DNA of 64,000 nucleotides. It comes from Pseudomonas sp. AOB-7 (GTDB lineage Bacteria; Pseudomonadota; Gammaproteobacteria; Pseudomonadales; Pseudomonadaceae). The stretch spans positions 62,001 through 126,000 of the forward strand of contig NZ_RFFK01000011.1 in NCBI RefSeq assembly GCF_003696305.1, in the 5' to 3' direction. This document shows positions 24,313-32,943 of the stretch, one piece after another; the first letter of the stretch is position 1; each line of letters starts with the position of its first letter. The notes under the pieces are model-generated. The model was given only the letters and a program-made list of their open reading frames with translations, was not told where the DNA came from and made no database searches. The position numbers and the translations under genes were made by a program.

Positions 24313-25230
24313 TCAGCCGGCGTCCGGCGCCGACTTGCTGAACACGTAGAACAGATTGGGCTCGGCGACGATATAGATGTTGCCCTGCTCGTCCATGGTC
24401 ACCCCTTCGGCCTGCTCGATGGCCCGCTCCAGGCCGTTGCGGCCGCCGCTGAGGCTGAGGAAGCTGACCGGCTGGCCGGCGCGGTCGAGCTCCAGCAGCA
24501 TGCGCGATTCGTCGGACAGCACCAGGGTATGGCCGGTGCGCGCATCGATGCTCAGCGAGGAGATATCGCGCATGCCCAGGTGCTTGTAGCTCAGCGGCTG
24601 CAGCACACCGGCGGCGCCGTCCTCGCCGGGGAACGGCAGGCTGAACAGGCCCAGCGGGCTGCGCTCCTTGCCCAGCAGCAGGCTGCGGCTGCGCGCATCC
24701 CAGGCAATGCCCTCGAAGCCCTTGTTGCCGGCATCGACGAAGCCCAGGTCGAAACCGGGGAAGTCGGCGGCGTCCAGACTCAGTTCGTCCTCGCCGAGGG
24801 TGAAGGCGGTGAGCTGGCGGCGGCGCTCGTCGATGATCGCCATGCGCCCGCCGTCGAGCATCTCCACCCCTTCCGGGTCGGCGAAGCCGGTCAGCTCGAT
24901 GCGCCGCAGCACCTCGCCCTCGCGCGACAGTTCGACCAGCAGCGGATGCTTGCCGGTGACGGTGAACAGGGTGCCAGTGGCGGGGTTGTAGGTCAGCCCG
25001 GAGGTTTCGTCCTCTTCCAGGCCGGCCAGCGTCTTGGCCTGGATCACCGCGCGGTAGCCGGGCAGCCAGACGCTGGCCAGGCGATCCACCAGGGGCGTGC
25101 GGCCCTCCTGCCACCAGAGCAGCGCGCGGTCGTCCCAGTGCAGGGCATGCACCGCCAGCGCCAGCGTTGCCGCGGCAGCGCCGGCGAGCCAGTAGCGAGG
25201 ACGGAACACGGGGGAACGGCGAGAGGACAT
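24313..25230 (-). CDS. SdiA-regulated domain protein, CarP/YjiK-like beta-propeller (copy 2)
   Basis: A 305-residue paralogue of the gene at 22885: membrane anchor at about residues 12-30, then the same order of motifs, SGLTYNPATGTLFTVTG, FADPEGVEML, GNKGFEGIAWD, SDESRMLLEL and QAEGVTMDEQGNIYIVAEPN. An upstream in-frame ATG at 25266 would add 12 residues; neither start has a strong ribosome site, and 25230 is preferred because the extra residues have atypical codon use. It is probably periplasmic-facing. The function is unknown beyond the CarP comparison. Confidence 0.78.
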   Translation of the reverse strand: MSSRRSPVFRPRYWLAGAAAATLALAVHALHWDDRALLWWQEGRTPLVDRLASVWLPGYRAVIQAKTLAGLEEDETSGLTYNPATGTLFTVTGKHPLLVELSREGEVLRRIELTGFADPEGVEMLDGGRMAIIDERRRQLTAFTLGEDELSLDAADFPGFDLGFVDAGNKGFEGIAWDARSRSLLLGKERSPLGLFSLPFPGEDGAAGVLQPLSYKHLGMRDISSLSIDARTGHTLVLSDESRMLLELDRAGQPVSFLSLSGGRNGLERAIEQAEGVTMDEQGNIYIVAEPNLFYVFSKSAPDAG

Positions 25231-25313
25231 GGGCGACGGCTCGGCTGCTTGATGGCAATCCGACATCCGCTGTCGAATGGAGTTCCGCCGCCCGTCGGGC
25301 GGCGGAGCGCGTC

Positions 25314-25979
25314 TTATAGCACGCGGCTGGTGAAACTACTGTGACCGACCAACTCCAGCACCAGCTCGTCGCCCTTGTGCAGCGCGCCGACGCCCACCGG
25401 GGTGCCGGTGAGGATGACGTCGCCCGGCTGCAGGGCGAAGTGCCCGGCCATGTGCTGGATCATCGCGACTATGGGGTTGAGCATGTCGCGGCTGTTGCCG
25501 TCCTGGCGGGTTTCGCCGTTGATCGACAGGCGAATGCCAATATCGGCCAGGTCCTCGATGGCATCGCCGGGCACGAAGCGCGCCAGCACGCAGGCGCCGT
25601 CGAAACTCTTGGCGATTTCCCAGGGGTAGCCCTTCTCCTTGAGCTTGGCCTGCACGTCGCGCAGGGTCAGGTCCAGGGCCGGAGCGAAGCCACTGATGGC
25701 GTCACGCACTTCCTCGGCATCCGGCCTCGATGACAGCGGCTTGCCGATCAGCACGGCGATTTCCGCCTCGTAATGCACCGCGCCGCGATCCTCGGGGATG
25801 CTGAAACCGCCGTCCAGCGGCACCACACAGGAGCCCGGCTTGATGAACAGCAAGGGTTCGCTGGGCACCGGGTTGTTCAGCTCGGCGGCATGCTCGGCAT
25901 AGTTGCGGCCGATGCACACGACCTTGCCAAGGGGAAAGTGGACGGTGGTTCCGTCGACGTACTGGTGCTGATAGCTCAT
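25314..25979 (-). CDS. Fumarylacetoacetate hydrolase family protein (YcgM-like)
   Basis: A 221-residue single-domain FAH-fold hydrolase. Metal ligands are expected in the HYEAEIAVLIGK segment and the downstream DLTLRDVQ region; GRNYAEHAAEL and TGTPVGVG are conserved family blocks. Members hydrolyse acylpyruvates or decarboxylate oxaloacetate; the exact substrate is not decided. ATG 25979 has GGAG six bases upstream. It lies between CarP-like copy 2 and the FAD-linked dehydrogenase, all on the minus strand. Confidence 0.87.
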   Translation of the reverse strand: MSYQHQYVDGTTVHFPLGKVVCIGRNYAEHAAELNNPVPSEPLLFIKPGSCVVPLDGGFSIPEDRGAVHYEAEIAVLIGKPLSSRPDAEEVRDAISGFAPALDLTLRDVQAKLKEKGYPWEIAKSFDGACVLARFVPGDAIEDLADIGIRLSINGETRQDGNSRDMLNPIVAMIQHMAGHFALQPGDVILTGTPVGVGALHKGDELVLELVGHSSFTSRVL

Positions 25980-26091
25980 CACCGACTCCTGTGTTGTTCG
26001 TATTGTGGTCATCCCGGCTTGTGGCCGGTCAGGTACCTTAACCGACGCAAGGTCGGATACGAAAACGCCCGCGGTCAGCGGGCGTCTACGG

Positions 26092-27483
26092 TTATGCGAA
26101 GATCTTGCCGGGGTTCATGATGCCGTTGGGGTCGAACACCGCCTTGACCGCCTTCATGCAGGCGATCTCCGCCTCGCTGCGGCTGTAGTGCAGGTAATCG
26201 CGCTTGGTCATGCCCACGCCGTGCTCGGCGCTGATCGAGCCGTTGTACTTCTGCACGGTCTCGAACACCCATTTGTTGACCACCGCGCACCTGGCGAAGA
26301 ACTCGTCCTTGCTCAGGTTCTCGGGCTTCAAGATATTCAGGTGCAGGTTGCCGTCGCCGATATGGCCGAACCACACCACCTCGAAGTCCGGGTAGTTGGC
26401 TTCGACTATGGCGTCGATGTCCTTGAGGAAGGCCGGCACCTGACTGACGGTGACCGAGATGTCGTTCTTGTACGGCGTCCAGTGGCTGATGGTCTCGGAG
26501 ATGTACTCGCGCAGCTTCCACAGGTTGTGCAACTGCTGCTCGCTCTGGCTCATCACGCCGTCGACCACCCAACCCTGCTCGACGCAGTGCTCGAAGGTTT
26601 CCAGCGCCTGGTTGGCCACCTCCTCGGTGGTCGCCTCGAATTCCAGCAGGGCGTAGAAGGGGCACTCGCTCTCGAAGGGGGCCGGCACGTCGCCACGGCC
26701 GAGCACCTTGGCCAGGGCCTTGTCGGAGAAGAACTCGAAGGCGGTCAGGTCCAGCTTGCCCTGGAAGGCATGCAGCACCGGCATGATCGAGTCGAAGTCG
26801 GGCGTGCCGAGGACCATCGCGGTGAGGTTCTTCGGCGCGCGATCCAGGCGCATGGTGGCCTCGACCACGAAGCCCAACGTCCCTTCGGCGCCGATAAACA
26901 GCTGGCGCAGGTCGTAGCCGGTGGCGTTCTTGATCAGGTCGCGGTTCAGCTCCAGCAGCTCGCCGGTGCCGGTGACCACCTTCAGGCCGGCCACCCAGTT
27001 GCGGGTCATTCCGTAGCGAATCACCTTGATCCCGCCGGCATTGGTGCCGATATTGCCGCCAATCTGGCTGGAACCCGAGGAGGCGAAGTCCACCGGGTAG
27101 TACAGGCCCTTGTCCTCGGCGAACAGCTGCAGCTGCTTGGTCACCACGCCCGGCTGGCACACCGCGGTGCGGTCGTACTCGTTGAAGGCGAGAATCTGGT
27201 TCATGTAGTCGAACGCCACCACCACCTCGCCGTTGGCCGCCACCGCCGCCGCCGACAGCCCGGTGCGACCACCCGAGGGCACCAGGGCGATCTTGTGCGC
27301 ATTGGCCCAACGCACAATGGCCTGCACCTGCTCGATGCTCTTGGGAAAGACGATGGCCGAAGGCGCCGGGGCGAAATGCTTGGTCCAGTCCTTGCCGTAG
27401 GCCTCGAGGGAATCGGCGTCGGTCAGCACCTTGCCGGGTTCAACCAGGGTCTTCAGCTCTTCGATCTGGGCAGAGGTGGTCAT
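26092..27483 (-). CDS. FAD-linked D-2-hydroxyglutarate dehydrogenase
   Basis: A 463-residue flavoenzyme with an FAD-binding type-4 domain (VPSGGRTGLSAAAV, GGNIGTNAGGIKVIRYG) and a C-terminal FAD-oxidase domain ending near SAEHGVG and NGIMNPGKIFA. The divergent neighbour is serA. In P. stutzeri D-2-HG dehydrogenase has been shown to remove the D-2-hydroxyglutarate that SerA makes while oxidising 3-phosphoglycerate, which supports this role over generic glycolate or lactate oxidases. Electrons would go to the electron-transfer flavoprotein. Confidence 0.88.
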   Translation of the reverse strand: MTTSAQIEELKTLVEPGKVLTDADSLEAYGKDWTKHFAPAPSAIVFPKSIEQVQAIVRWANAHKIALVPSGGRTGLSAAAVAANGEVVVAFDYMNQILAFNEYDRTAVCQPGVVTKQLQLFAEDKGLYYPVDFASSGSSQIGGNIGTNAGGIKVIRYGMTRNWVAGLKVVTGTGELLELNRDLIKNATGYDLRQLFIGAEGTLGFVVEATMRLDRAPKNLTAMVLGTPDFDSIMPVLHAFQGKLDLTAFEFFSDKALAKVLGRGDVPAPFESECPFYALLEFEATTEEVANQALETFEHCVEQGWVVDGVMSQSEQQLHNLWKLREYISETISHWTPYKNDISVTVSQVPAFLKDIDAIVEANYPDFEVVWFGHIGDGNLHLNILKPENLSKDEFFARCAVVNKWVFETVQKYNGSISAEHGVGMTKRDYLHYSRSEAEIACMKAVKAVFDPNGIMNPGKIFA

Positions 27484-27664
27484 CTACAGAACTCTCAAAG
27501 GATTCATGGTCGCCCTGAGAACCATTCAGGTCGCGACCGAGCATTGAAAAAGGCGAACATGCTAGCATACGCACCCCGTGAATCGAGCCATGCAGCGATC
27601 TACGGGCGCTGGCTGAGTTTCTCGGCCCTTCCCTGAAAACATCCCTGGGACAACAGGTACTCCG

Positions 27665-28894
27665 ATGAGCAAGACCTCTCTCGACAAGAGCAAGATCAAG
27701 TTCCTTCTTCTCGAAGGCGTCCACCAGAATGCCGTGGACACCCTGAAGGCCGCCGGCTACACCAACATCGAGTACCTCAAGGGCGCGCTGTCGGGCGAAG
27801 AGCTCAAGGAAAAGATCGCCGAAGCCCATTTCATCGGTATCCGCTCGCGCACCCAGCTGACCGCCGAGGTCTTCGACTGCGCCAAGAAGCTGGTCGCTGT
27901 CGGCTGCTTCTGCATCGGCACCAACCAGGTCGACCTGGACGCTGCCCGCGAGCGCGGCATCGCCGTGTTCAACGCGCCCTACTCCAACACCCGTTCGGTG
28001 GCCGAGCTGGTGCTGGCCGAGGCCATCCTGCTGCTGCGCGGCATCCCCGAGAAGAACGCCTCCTGCCATCGCGGCGGCTGGATCAAGTCGGCGGCCAACT
28101 CCTTCGAGATCCGCGGCAAGAAGCTGGGCATCATCGGCTACGGCTCCATCGGCACCCAGCTCTCGGTACTGGCCGAGGCCCTGGGCATGCAGGTGTACTT
28201 CTACGACACCGTGACCAAGCTGCCGCTGGGCAACGCCACGCAGATCGGCGACCTGTACGAGCTGCTGGGCCTGTGCGACATCGTGTCCCTGCACGTGCCG
28301 GAGCTGCCGTCCACCCAGTGGATGATCGGCGAGAAGGAAATCCGCGCGATGAAGAAGGGCGGCATCCTGATCAATGCCGCGCGCGGCACCGTGGTCGAGC
28401 TGGATCACCTGGCCCAGGCGATCAAGGACGAGCACCTGATCGGCGCGGCCATCGACGTGTTCCCGGTCGAGCCCAAGTCCAACGACGAGGAGTTCGAAAG
28501 CCCGCTGCGCGGCCTGGATCGGGTGATCCTGACCCCGCATATCGGTGGCTCCACCGCCGAGGCGCAGGCCAACATCGGCCTGGAAGTGGCCGAGAAGCTG
28601 GTCAAGTACAGCGACAACGGTACCTCGGTGTCCTCGGTCAACTTCCCCGAAGTGGCCCTGCCGGCGCACCCGGGCAAGCACCGCCTGCTGCACATCCACG
28701 CCAACGTGCCGGGCGTGATGAGCGAGATCAACAAGGTGTTCGCCGACAACGGCATCAACATCTCCGGCCAGTTCCTGCAGACCAACGACAAGGTCGGCTA
28801 CGTGGTGATCGACGTCGACGCCGAGTACTCCGACCTGGCGCTGGAAAAACTCCAGCACGTCAACGGCACCATCCGCAGCCGCGTCCTGTTCTAA
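27665..28894 (+). CDS. serA: D-3-phosphoglycerate dehydrogenase
   Basis: A 409-residue first enzyme of serine synthesis. The Rossmann motif GYGSIGTQLSVLAEALGM, the catalytic Arg/Glu region (NAARGTVVELD) and His region (HIGGSTAEAQ) are present. A C-terminal ACT domain (about 335-409, KHRLLHIHANVPGVMSEIN) gives serine feedback control. The length fits the E. coli-type enzyme. A 181-bp divergent region separates it from the D-2-HG dehydrogenase. A strong terminator follows at 28912. Confidence 0.97.
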   Translation: MSKTSLDKSKIKFLLLEGVHQNAVDTLKAAGYTNIEYLKGALSGEELKEKIAEAHFIGIRSRTQLTAEVFDCAKKLVAVGCFCIGTNQVDLDAARERGIAVFNAPYSNTRSVAELVLAEAILLLRGIPEKNASCHRGGWIKSAANSFEIRGKKLGIIGYGSIGTQLSVLAEALGMQVYFYDTVTKLPLGNATQIGDLYELLGLCDIVSLHVPELPSTQWMIGEKEIRAMKKGGILINAARGTVVELDHLAQAIKDEHLIGAAIDVFPVEPKSNDEEFESPLRGLDRVILTPHIGGSTAEAQANIGLEVAEKLVKYSDNGTSVSSVNFPEVALPAHPGKHRLLHIHANVPGVMSEINKVFADNGINISGQFLQTNDKVGYVVIDVDAEYSDLALEKLQHVNGTIRSRVLF

Positions 28895-28911
28895 GCCCGC
28901 GGCAGCAAGCG

Positions 28912-28940
28912 AAAAGGGGAGGCTTCGGCCTCCCCTTTTT
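28912..28940 (+). terminator. Rho-independent terminator after serA
   Basis: AAAAGGGGAGGC, TTCG tetraloop, GCCTCCCCTTTT plus T: a 12-bp stem with a stable UUCG loop, 18 bp after the serA stop. The A-rich 5' side allows weak action on the other strand. Confidence 0.93.
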
Positions 28941-28948
28941 CGTTCGTC

Positions 28949-28967
28949 GCCCGGATGCCATCCGGGC
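28949..28967. repeat. GCCCGGAT palindrome
   Basis: GCCCGGAT / ATCCGGGC arms with a GCC centre, same family as 15937-15961. Its last base is the first base of the stop codon of the convergent DUF523 gene. Confidence 0.65.
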
Positions 28968-29461
28968 TACTGGCCGGCCTCCAGCCGTGCCAGCTCGGCG
29001 GCGGCCTCATCCAGTTGCGCCTCGTTGAACACCTTGACCCCGGCGCGGCGCAACAAGGCGGCGGTCACGCCTTCGCCCGCCACGCGCACGCCGCTGAAGC
29101 TGCCGTCGTAGTTCTCCAGATTGCCGCAGGACGGGCTGCGCGCCTTGAGCAGGGCCAGGCGGATGCCGTGCTCGCGCACCAGCGCCAGCGCCTGCTCGGC
29201 ACCACTGACGAAAGCGGCGGTGACGTCCGCGCCCTCCACCGTCAACACCGGCAGTTGTCCGTCCAGCACCAGGGCGCCCTGACCGCCGCGGATTTCCGCC
29301 GGCGGCCGCGGCGTCGGCAGGCCGCCGGCCACCTCCGGGCACAGCGCCACCACCCGCCCCTCGTCCAGCCAACGTTGCAGCTGATCGAAGGGACCATGGG
29401 CGCCGCCGTCGTAACGCACCCGATGGCCGAGCAGGCAGCGACTGACCAATATCTTCTGCAT
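28967..29461 (-). CDS. DUF523 family protein
   Basis: A 164-residue soluble protein with the DUF523 cysteine pattern: SRCLLG at residues 8-13, the ALCPEVAGGLPTPRPPAE block, and ARSPSCG. Three conserved cysteines and the PRPPAE motif suggest metal or cluster binding, but no function is established for the family. GGAGAGAGTCG directly precedes ATG 29461. It is convergent with serA. Confidence 0.85.
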   Translation of the reverse strand: MQKILVSRCLLGHRVRYDGGAHGPFDQLQRWLDEGRVVALCPEVAGGLPTPRPPAEIRGGQGALVLDGQLPVLTVEGADVTAAFVSGAEQALALVREHGIRLALLKARSPSCGNLENYDGSFSGVRVAGEGVTAALLRRAGVKVFNEAQLDEAAAELARLEAGQ

Positions 29462-29660
29462 CGACTCTCTCCATTGCCGCCACCAGAGTAACCGCCGGTA
29501 ACAGCGCCGTCAGCCCTCGCTCCGGCACGCGGAAATGCGCCCGCACGCCGCGATTTTCCGGGCCTGGCGGCCTATCCTTCGGCGGGAAGCGGCATTGCCC
29601 CATGGCCAAGCGGGCAGCGCCCCAGCAGACTGGCGCGGCCAACCAGGGAGGTTACCGCTC

Positions 29661-30197
29661 ATGTCCCAGCCGCTTCGTCCGCTCGCCCTGCCACTGCTGT
29701 GCAGCCTGGCGCTGCTCGCCCCGTCCGCGCAGGCCGCCCTGCTCGCCCTCGAAGACGCCAGCCTGAGCCAGATCAGCGGCCAGGCCGGCATCAGCATCCG
29801 CCTCGACCTGATGGCACGCATCGACGAGCTCCGCTGGCAGGACGACGGCGGCAGCCTGTCGCTGCGCAACGTCAAGATCGACAACGGCTGCCTCAAGCCC
29901 AGCGATTGCGACGGCTATGCCCTGGGCCCGGCCCAGCTGGGCGCCAGCGTGCCGATCCTCGGCATCGAGGTGCCGACCCTGGAGGTGGACGTGGTCAAGG
30001 GCGGCAACGGCCAGAGCCAGCTGCAACTCAAGCTGCCCAACCTCACCGCGATCAACCAGCAGCTCGGCCCGCTGGGTAAGCTGGTGATCCGCGCCCGCGT
30101 GGCCAGCGACCTGTATATCGGCGACACCAGCATCGGCAACGTCGCCCTGCGCGATATCCGCGACATCAATGGCACCATCAAGGTCTGGGGCCACTGA
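29661..30197 (+). CDS. Secreted DUF6160/FilA-like protein
   Basis: A 178-residue protein with a signal peptide (residues 1-26, cleavage near AQA-AL). The mature N-terminus LEDASLSQISGQAGISIRLD is the hallmark of a group of short surface or pilus-associated proteins in Pseudomonas and Acinetobacter (FilA/DUF6160). The rest is rich in beta-prone repeats (VPILGIEVPTLEVDVV). GGGAGG lies 9 bases before ATG 29661. It stands alone, with no pilus genes nearby, so the pilus link is unproven. Confidence 0.7.
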   Translation: MSQPLRPLALPLLCSLALLAPSAQAALLALEDASLSQISGQAGISIRLDLMARIDELRWQDDGGSLSLRNVKIDNGCLKPSDCDGYALGPAQLGASVPILGIEVPTLEVDVVKGGNGQSQLQLKLPNLTAINQQLGPLGKLVIRARVASDLYIGDTSIGNVALRDIRDINGTIKVWGH

Positions 30198-30210
30198 GCG
30201 GAGCAAATCC

Positions 30211-30834
30211 TCAGCTCAGGTCACTACCGCGGCGCCTGAACCAGCCGGTCAGCGACAGTCGCTCGCGAGTGGCCGGCAGCACCTCGTGGGGCATCTCGGC
30301 GGAGAGGAACAGCGCCAGGGTGCCGGCCTGCGGCAGCACGTCATGCTCGCGGCCGTCGGCCAGGTACAGGCGCAACGCGCCGCCCTGCTCGGCCTGCCAA
30401 TCCTCGTTGAGGTAGAACACCGCCGACACGCTGCGGCGGTCGTCGTCGCGAAAGCGGTCCAGGTGCTTCTGGTAGTAGGCGCCCGGTGCATAGAACGCGA
30501 AGTGGCTCTCGTAGTCCTCGAGGCCCAGATACAGCGCCTGATTCAGCGCCCGGCGCAAGCCGTCCATCAGCTGCAGATACTGGTCGCAGGCATGGCTCTG
30601 GCCAGGCTCCAGCCATTGGATGCGATCACCACGAATCCCCTCCTGCACCTGCTGGGCGCTGCCGCGGCCGACGCCGGCGGCACTGAGTTCGCCGCTTTGT
30701 GCACGTCTGCGGCACTCGGCGGCCAGTTCGCGGGTCAGAAGCTCGGGGGCGAAAAGCGCCCGTTGCGACCAGCCCTGGCTGGCGAGGTCGTCGATAAGGC
30801 TGGCGAAGAGGTGGTGCTGGCTGGATTCGGTCAT
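30211..30834 (-). CDS. 2-oxoglutarate/Fe(II) prolyl 4-hydroxylase (PPHD-like, candidate EF-Tu hydroxylase)
   Basis: A 207-residue dioxygenase of the P4H/EGL-9 type. The iron triad H124, D126 (YYQKHLDRF) and H183 (MPHEV) and the 2-oxoglutarate Arg at about 192 (ERLSLTGWF) are intact. The N-terminal helices and the GIRGDRIQWLE segment match Pseudomonas prolyl hydroxylase domain protein. In P. putida that enzyme hydroxylates a proline in the switch I loop of EF-Tu. It faces the DUF6160 gene convergently and is divergent from the DUF2059 gene. Confidence 0.85.
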   Translation of the reverse strand: MTESSQHHLFASLIDDLASQGWSQRALFAPELLTRELAAECRRRAQSGELSAAGVGRGSAQQVQEGIRGDRIQWLEPGQSHACDQYLQLMDGLRRALNQALYLGLEDYESHFAFYAPGAYYQKHLDRFRDDDRRSVSAVFYLNEDWQAEQGGALRLYLADGREHDVLPQAGTLALFLSAEMPHEVLPATRERLSLTGWFRRRGSDLS

Positions 30835-30948
30835 GGCGGCGATTGTATCAGCGCCAGTCAGTCCGCTCGACAAGCCCCGGCCGGCCGCCGAAAATAGCCG
30901 CCCGCTGCCCCCAGCGGACGGCCAGGCCCGTTTGCCAAGGAGTTCTCG

Positions 30949-31716
30949 ATGCGCCTTCTGTTTGCCCTGTTGCTGTTCGGCCTGGCCCTGCCGAGCCTGG
31001 CCGACGACCACCTGCGCCTGTACCAGGCGGCCGGCTGGCCACAACAACGCGAGCACTTCAACCAGGCCCTCGACGCCGCCCAGCAGCGCTACCGCAGCAC
31101 CCTGCCGCCGGCGGTGTATCAGGCGCTGGTGGACAACAGCAACCGCCGCTTCGCCGCCGCCGCCATCGACAGCCGCGCCCAGCACAGCCTGCGCATGCAG
31201 CTGGCCGATCCGCAGCCGGCGCTGGCCTTCTTCCAGTCCGAACTGGGGCGCAAGATAGTCGCCGCCGAGCAGCTGGCCACCCGCAGCGACCAGCTGGCGC
31301 GCTACGCCGACGGCCTGCCGCGCAGCGAGGCCGATGCCACCCGGCGCCTGCTGATCCGGCACCTGGCCCAGGCCCTGCCGGCCAAGGAAGCCGGCGCCGA
31401 AGTCAGCCTGGCGCTGGCCGGCGTCGCCGCCGACAGCCTCAGCCAGATGCTCCCCGGCCTGCTCGGCGGCGCCCAGGCGCAGAGCCTGCTCAACGGCCAG
31501 CGCCAGCGCCTGATGGCGCAGATCGAGCAGGATCTGGACAACACCCTGTTGCACGTCTACCGCGAGCTGAGCGACCCGGAGCTGGAGCAGTTCGTCGAGT
31601 TCGCCCAGTCGGCGGACGGCCAGGCCTACTACCAGGCCGCCCTGCAAGCGCTGCGCGCCGGGCTGGCGGTGGGCATGAGCACGGCCGAGCTGGAGCCGGC
31701 GCCGCAGGGAATCTAA
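30949..31716 (+). CDS. DUF2059 domain periplasmic protein
   Basis: A 255-residue protein with signal peptide MRLLFALLLFGLALPSLA (1-18). It is otherwise mostly helical, with a DUF2059-type region near residues 75-130 (FFQSELGRKIVAAEQLA) and another near the C-terminus (FVEFAQSADGQAYYQAA) that looks like a repeat of the same helix pair. AAGGAG lies 7-8 bases before the ATG. The function is unknown; it is monocistronic. Confidence 0.75.
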   Translation: MRLLFALLLFGLALPSLADDHLRLYQAAGWPQQREHFNQALDAAQQRYRSTLPPAVYQALVDNSNRRFAAAAIDSRAQHSLRMQLADPQPALAFFQSELGRKIVAAEQLATRSDQLARYADGLPRSEADATRRLLIRHLAQALPAKEAGAEVSLALAGVAADSLSQMLPGLLGGAQAQSLLNGQRQRLMAQIEQDLDNTLLHVYRELSDPELEQFVEFAQSADGQAYYQAALQALRAGLAVGMSTAELEPAPQGI

Positions 31717-31740
31717 AGCGGCGAGGCAGACGGCAGCCCG

Positions 31741-31888
31741 GCTGGGTTAGGCGCCTGCTGCTGCCGTCCATGCACCGAAGCCATTCGTTGCGCCGTAACC
31801 CAGCGAGGTGCATGCAGGTATCGCCGGGCGGAACGCTGCGCACTCCCCGTTGGGCTTCGCTGCGCTCAGCGGATCGCCGCCCGGCCCA
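31741..31888. repeat. Palindromic repeat cluster
   Basis: GCTGGGTTA (31741-31749) and TAACCCAGC (31796-31804) are inverted copies. A second unit with GGGCTTCGCTGCGCTCAGCG (about 31854-31873) and GGCCCAACCTA matches the element at 257-358. It fills the gap between convergent DUF2059 and hydrolase genes. Confidence 0.65.
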
Positions 31889-31890
31889 AC

Positions 31891-32832
31891 CTAGGCCAAA
31901 TGCTCGCGCAGGAAATCGAAATAGCGCTGGCGCAGCGCCTCGCTTTCGTTGGCCAGGTGATGACGCGCTTCGGGCAGGCGCAGGATGCTCGGCCGGCCGA
32001 ACTTGTCCTGCAGCACCTCGAGGTTGTGCCGCCAGTCCACCGTCATGTCCGCCTCGCCCTGCACGATCAGCGGGCTGTGCGCGCTGCGCGGCGCCGCCTC
32101 GATGCGCGGCACCCACTGCGCCAGGGCGCCGACCCAGGCGGTGGGCAGGTTGCGCGGCTGCAGCGGGTCGAGGTTATGGACGAAGTCGATGAACGCGGCG
32201 TCGCTGGAATTCTCGCTGAAGCGCCGCGGAATCTCGCGCACAAAGGGGCGCAGCAGGCGATAGCTGAGCTTCGACCAGGCCCAGGCGCGCGGCCGCACCA
32301 GCGGCGCCAGCAGGATGCTCTGGCCCAGCTCGGAGCGTTTGCCGTCGGTCAGCAGGTAGTCCAGCAGGATCGCCCCGCCGGTGCTCTGTCCACATAGATG
32401 CCAGGGCTGCGGCAGCTGCAGTTCGGCGGCCTGCTCGAACAGCCCGGCGAGCACCAGCTGGTACTCGGCGAAGTCGCCGATGCTGGCGCGCGCGCCGCTG
32501 GACAGGCCGTGGCCGGGCAGGTCGCAGGCCAGCACGGCCAGATTCAGCGCCAACGCCCAGTCGATCACGTGGCGGTACAGACCCATATGGTCGTAGTAGC
32601 CGTGCAGCAGCAGCAGGGTGCCGCGCGGCTCGGCCGGCGCCCACAGCTGCACGGCGATCTGGTAACCGGCGGCGGCGAAGCTGCCGAGGCGATGATCCAG
32701 CCCGGCGTGGCGGCCGCCCAGGTCGAGACCGTAGAAGCTGCGGTAGGCCTGCACCGCCGGCAGCTCCAGGCGCGCTGCGGCCAAGGGTCGCAGCAGGGGG
32801 CGCAGTTGTTCGGGGTGAAACGGCTCTGGCAT
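31891..32832 (-). CDS. Alpha/beta hydrolase (serine aminopeptidase/monoglyceride lipase-like)
   Basis: A 313-residue alpha/beta hydrolase. HGYYDHMGLYRHVIDWAL gives the oxyanion region and DLPGHGLSSG the loop after strand 4. CGQSTGGAI holds the nucleophile (GxSxG), QGEADMTVDW the acid, and the His lies near PEARHHLANE. This set fits the lysophospholipase/monoacylglycerol lipase subfamily. There is no signal peptide. It is divergent from the DUF6436 gene. Confidence 0.84.
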   Translation of the reverse strand: MPEPFHPEQLRPLLRPLAAARLELPAVQAYRSFYGLDLGGRHAGLDHRLGSFAAAGYQIAVQLWAPAEPRGTLLLLHGYYDHMGLYRHVIDWALALNLAVLACDLPGHGLSSGARASIGDFAEYQLVLAGLFEQAAELQLPQPWHLCGQSTGGAILLDYLLTDGKRSELGQSILLAPLVRPRAWAWSKLSYRLLRPFVREIPRRFSENSSDAAFIDFVHNLDPLQPRNLPTAWVGALAQWVPRIEAAPRSAHSPLIVQGEADMTVDWRHNLEVLQDKFGRPSILRLPEARHHLANESEALRQRYFDFLREHLA

Positions 32833-32943
32833 GGGGCCTTCCCTAGAGTGCGGCGCGAACCGCGGGGCATTCCTCGAAACCTCGATCTTCAGCTGCCGCA
32901 CGCGGCGTGGCAAGCTACACGCCCTTTTCGCCCGCCGCCGTCC

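Noticed and set aside
27541..27570. TTGAAA / TAGCAT pair upstream of serA as a promoter
   Set aside because: The spacer is only 13 bp, too short for a sigma-70 promoter.
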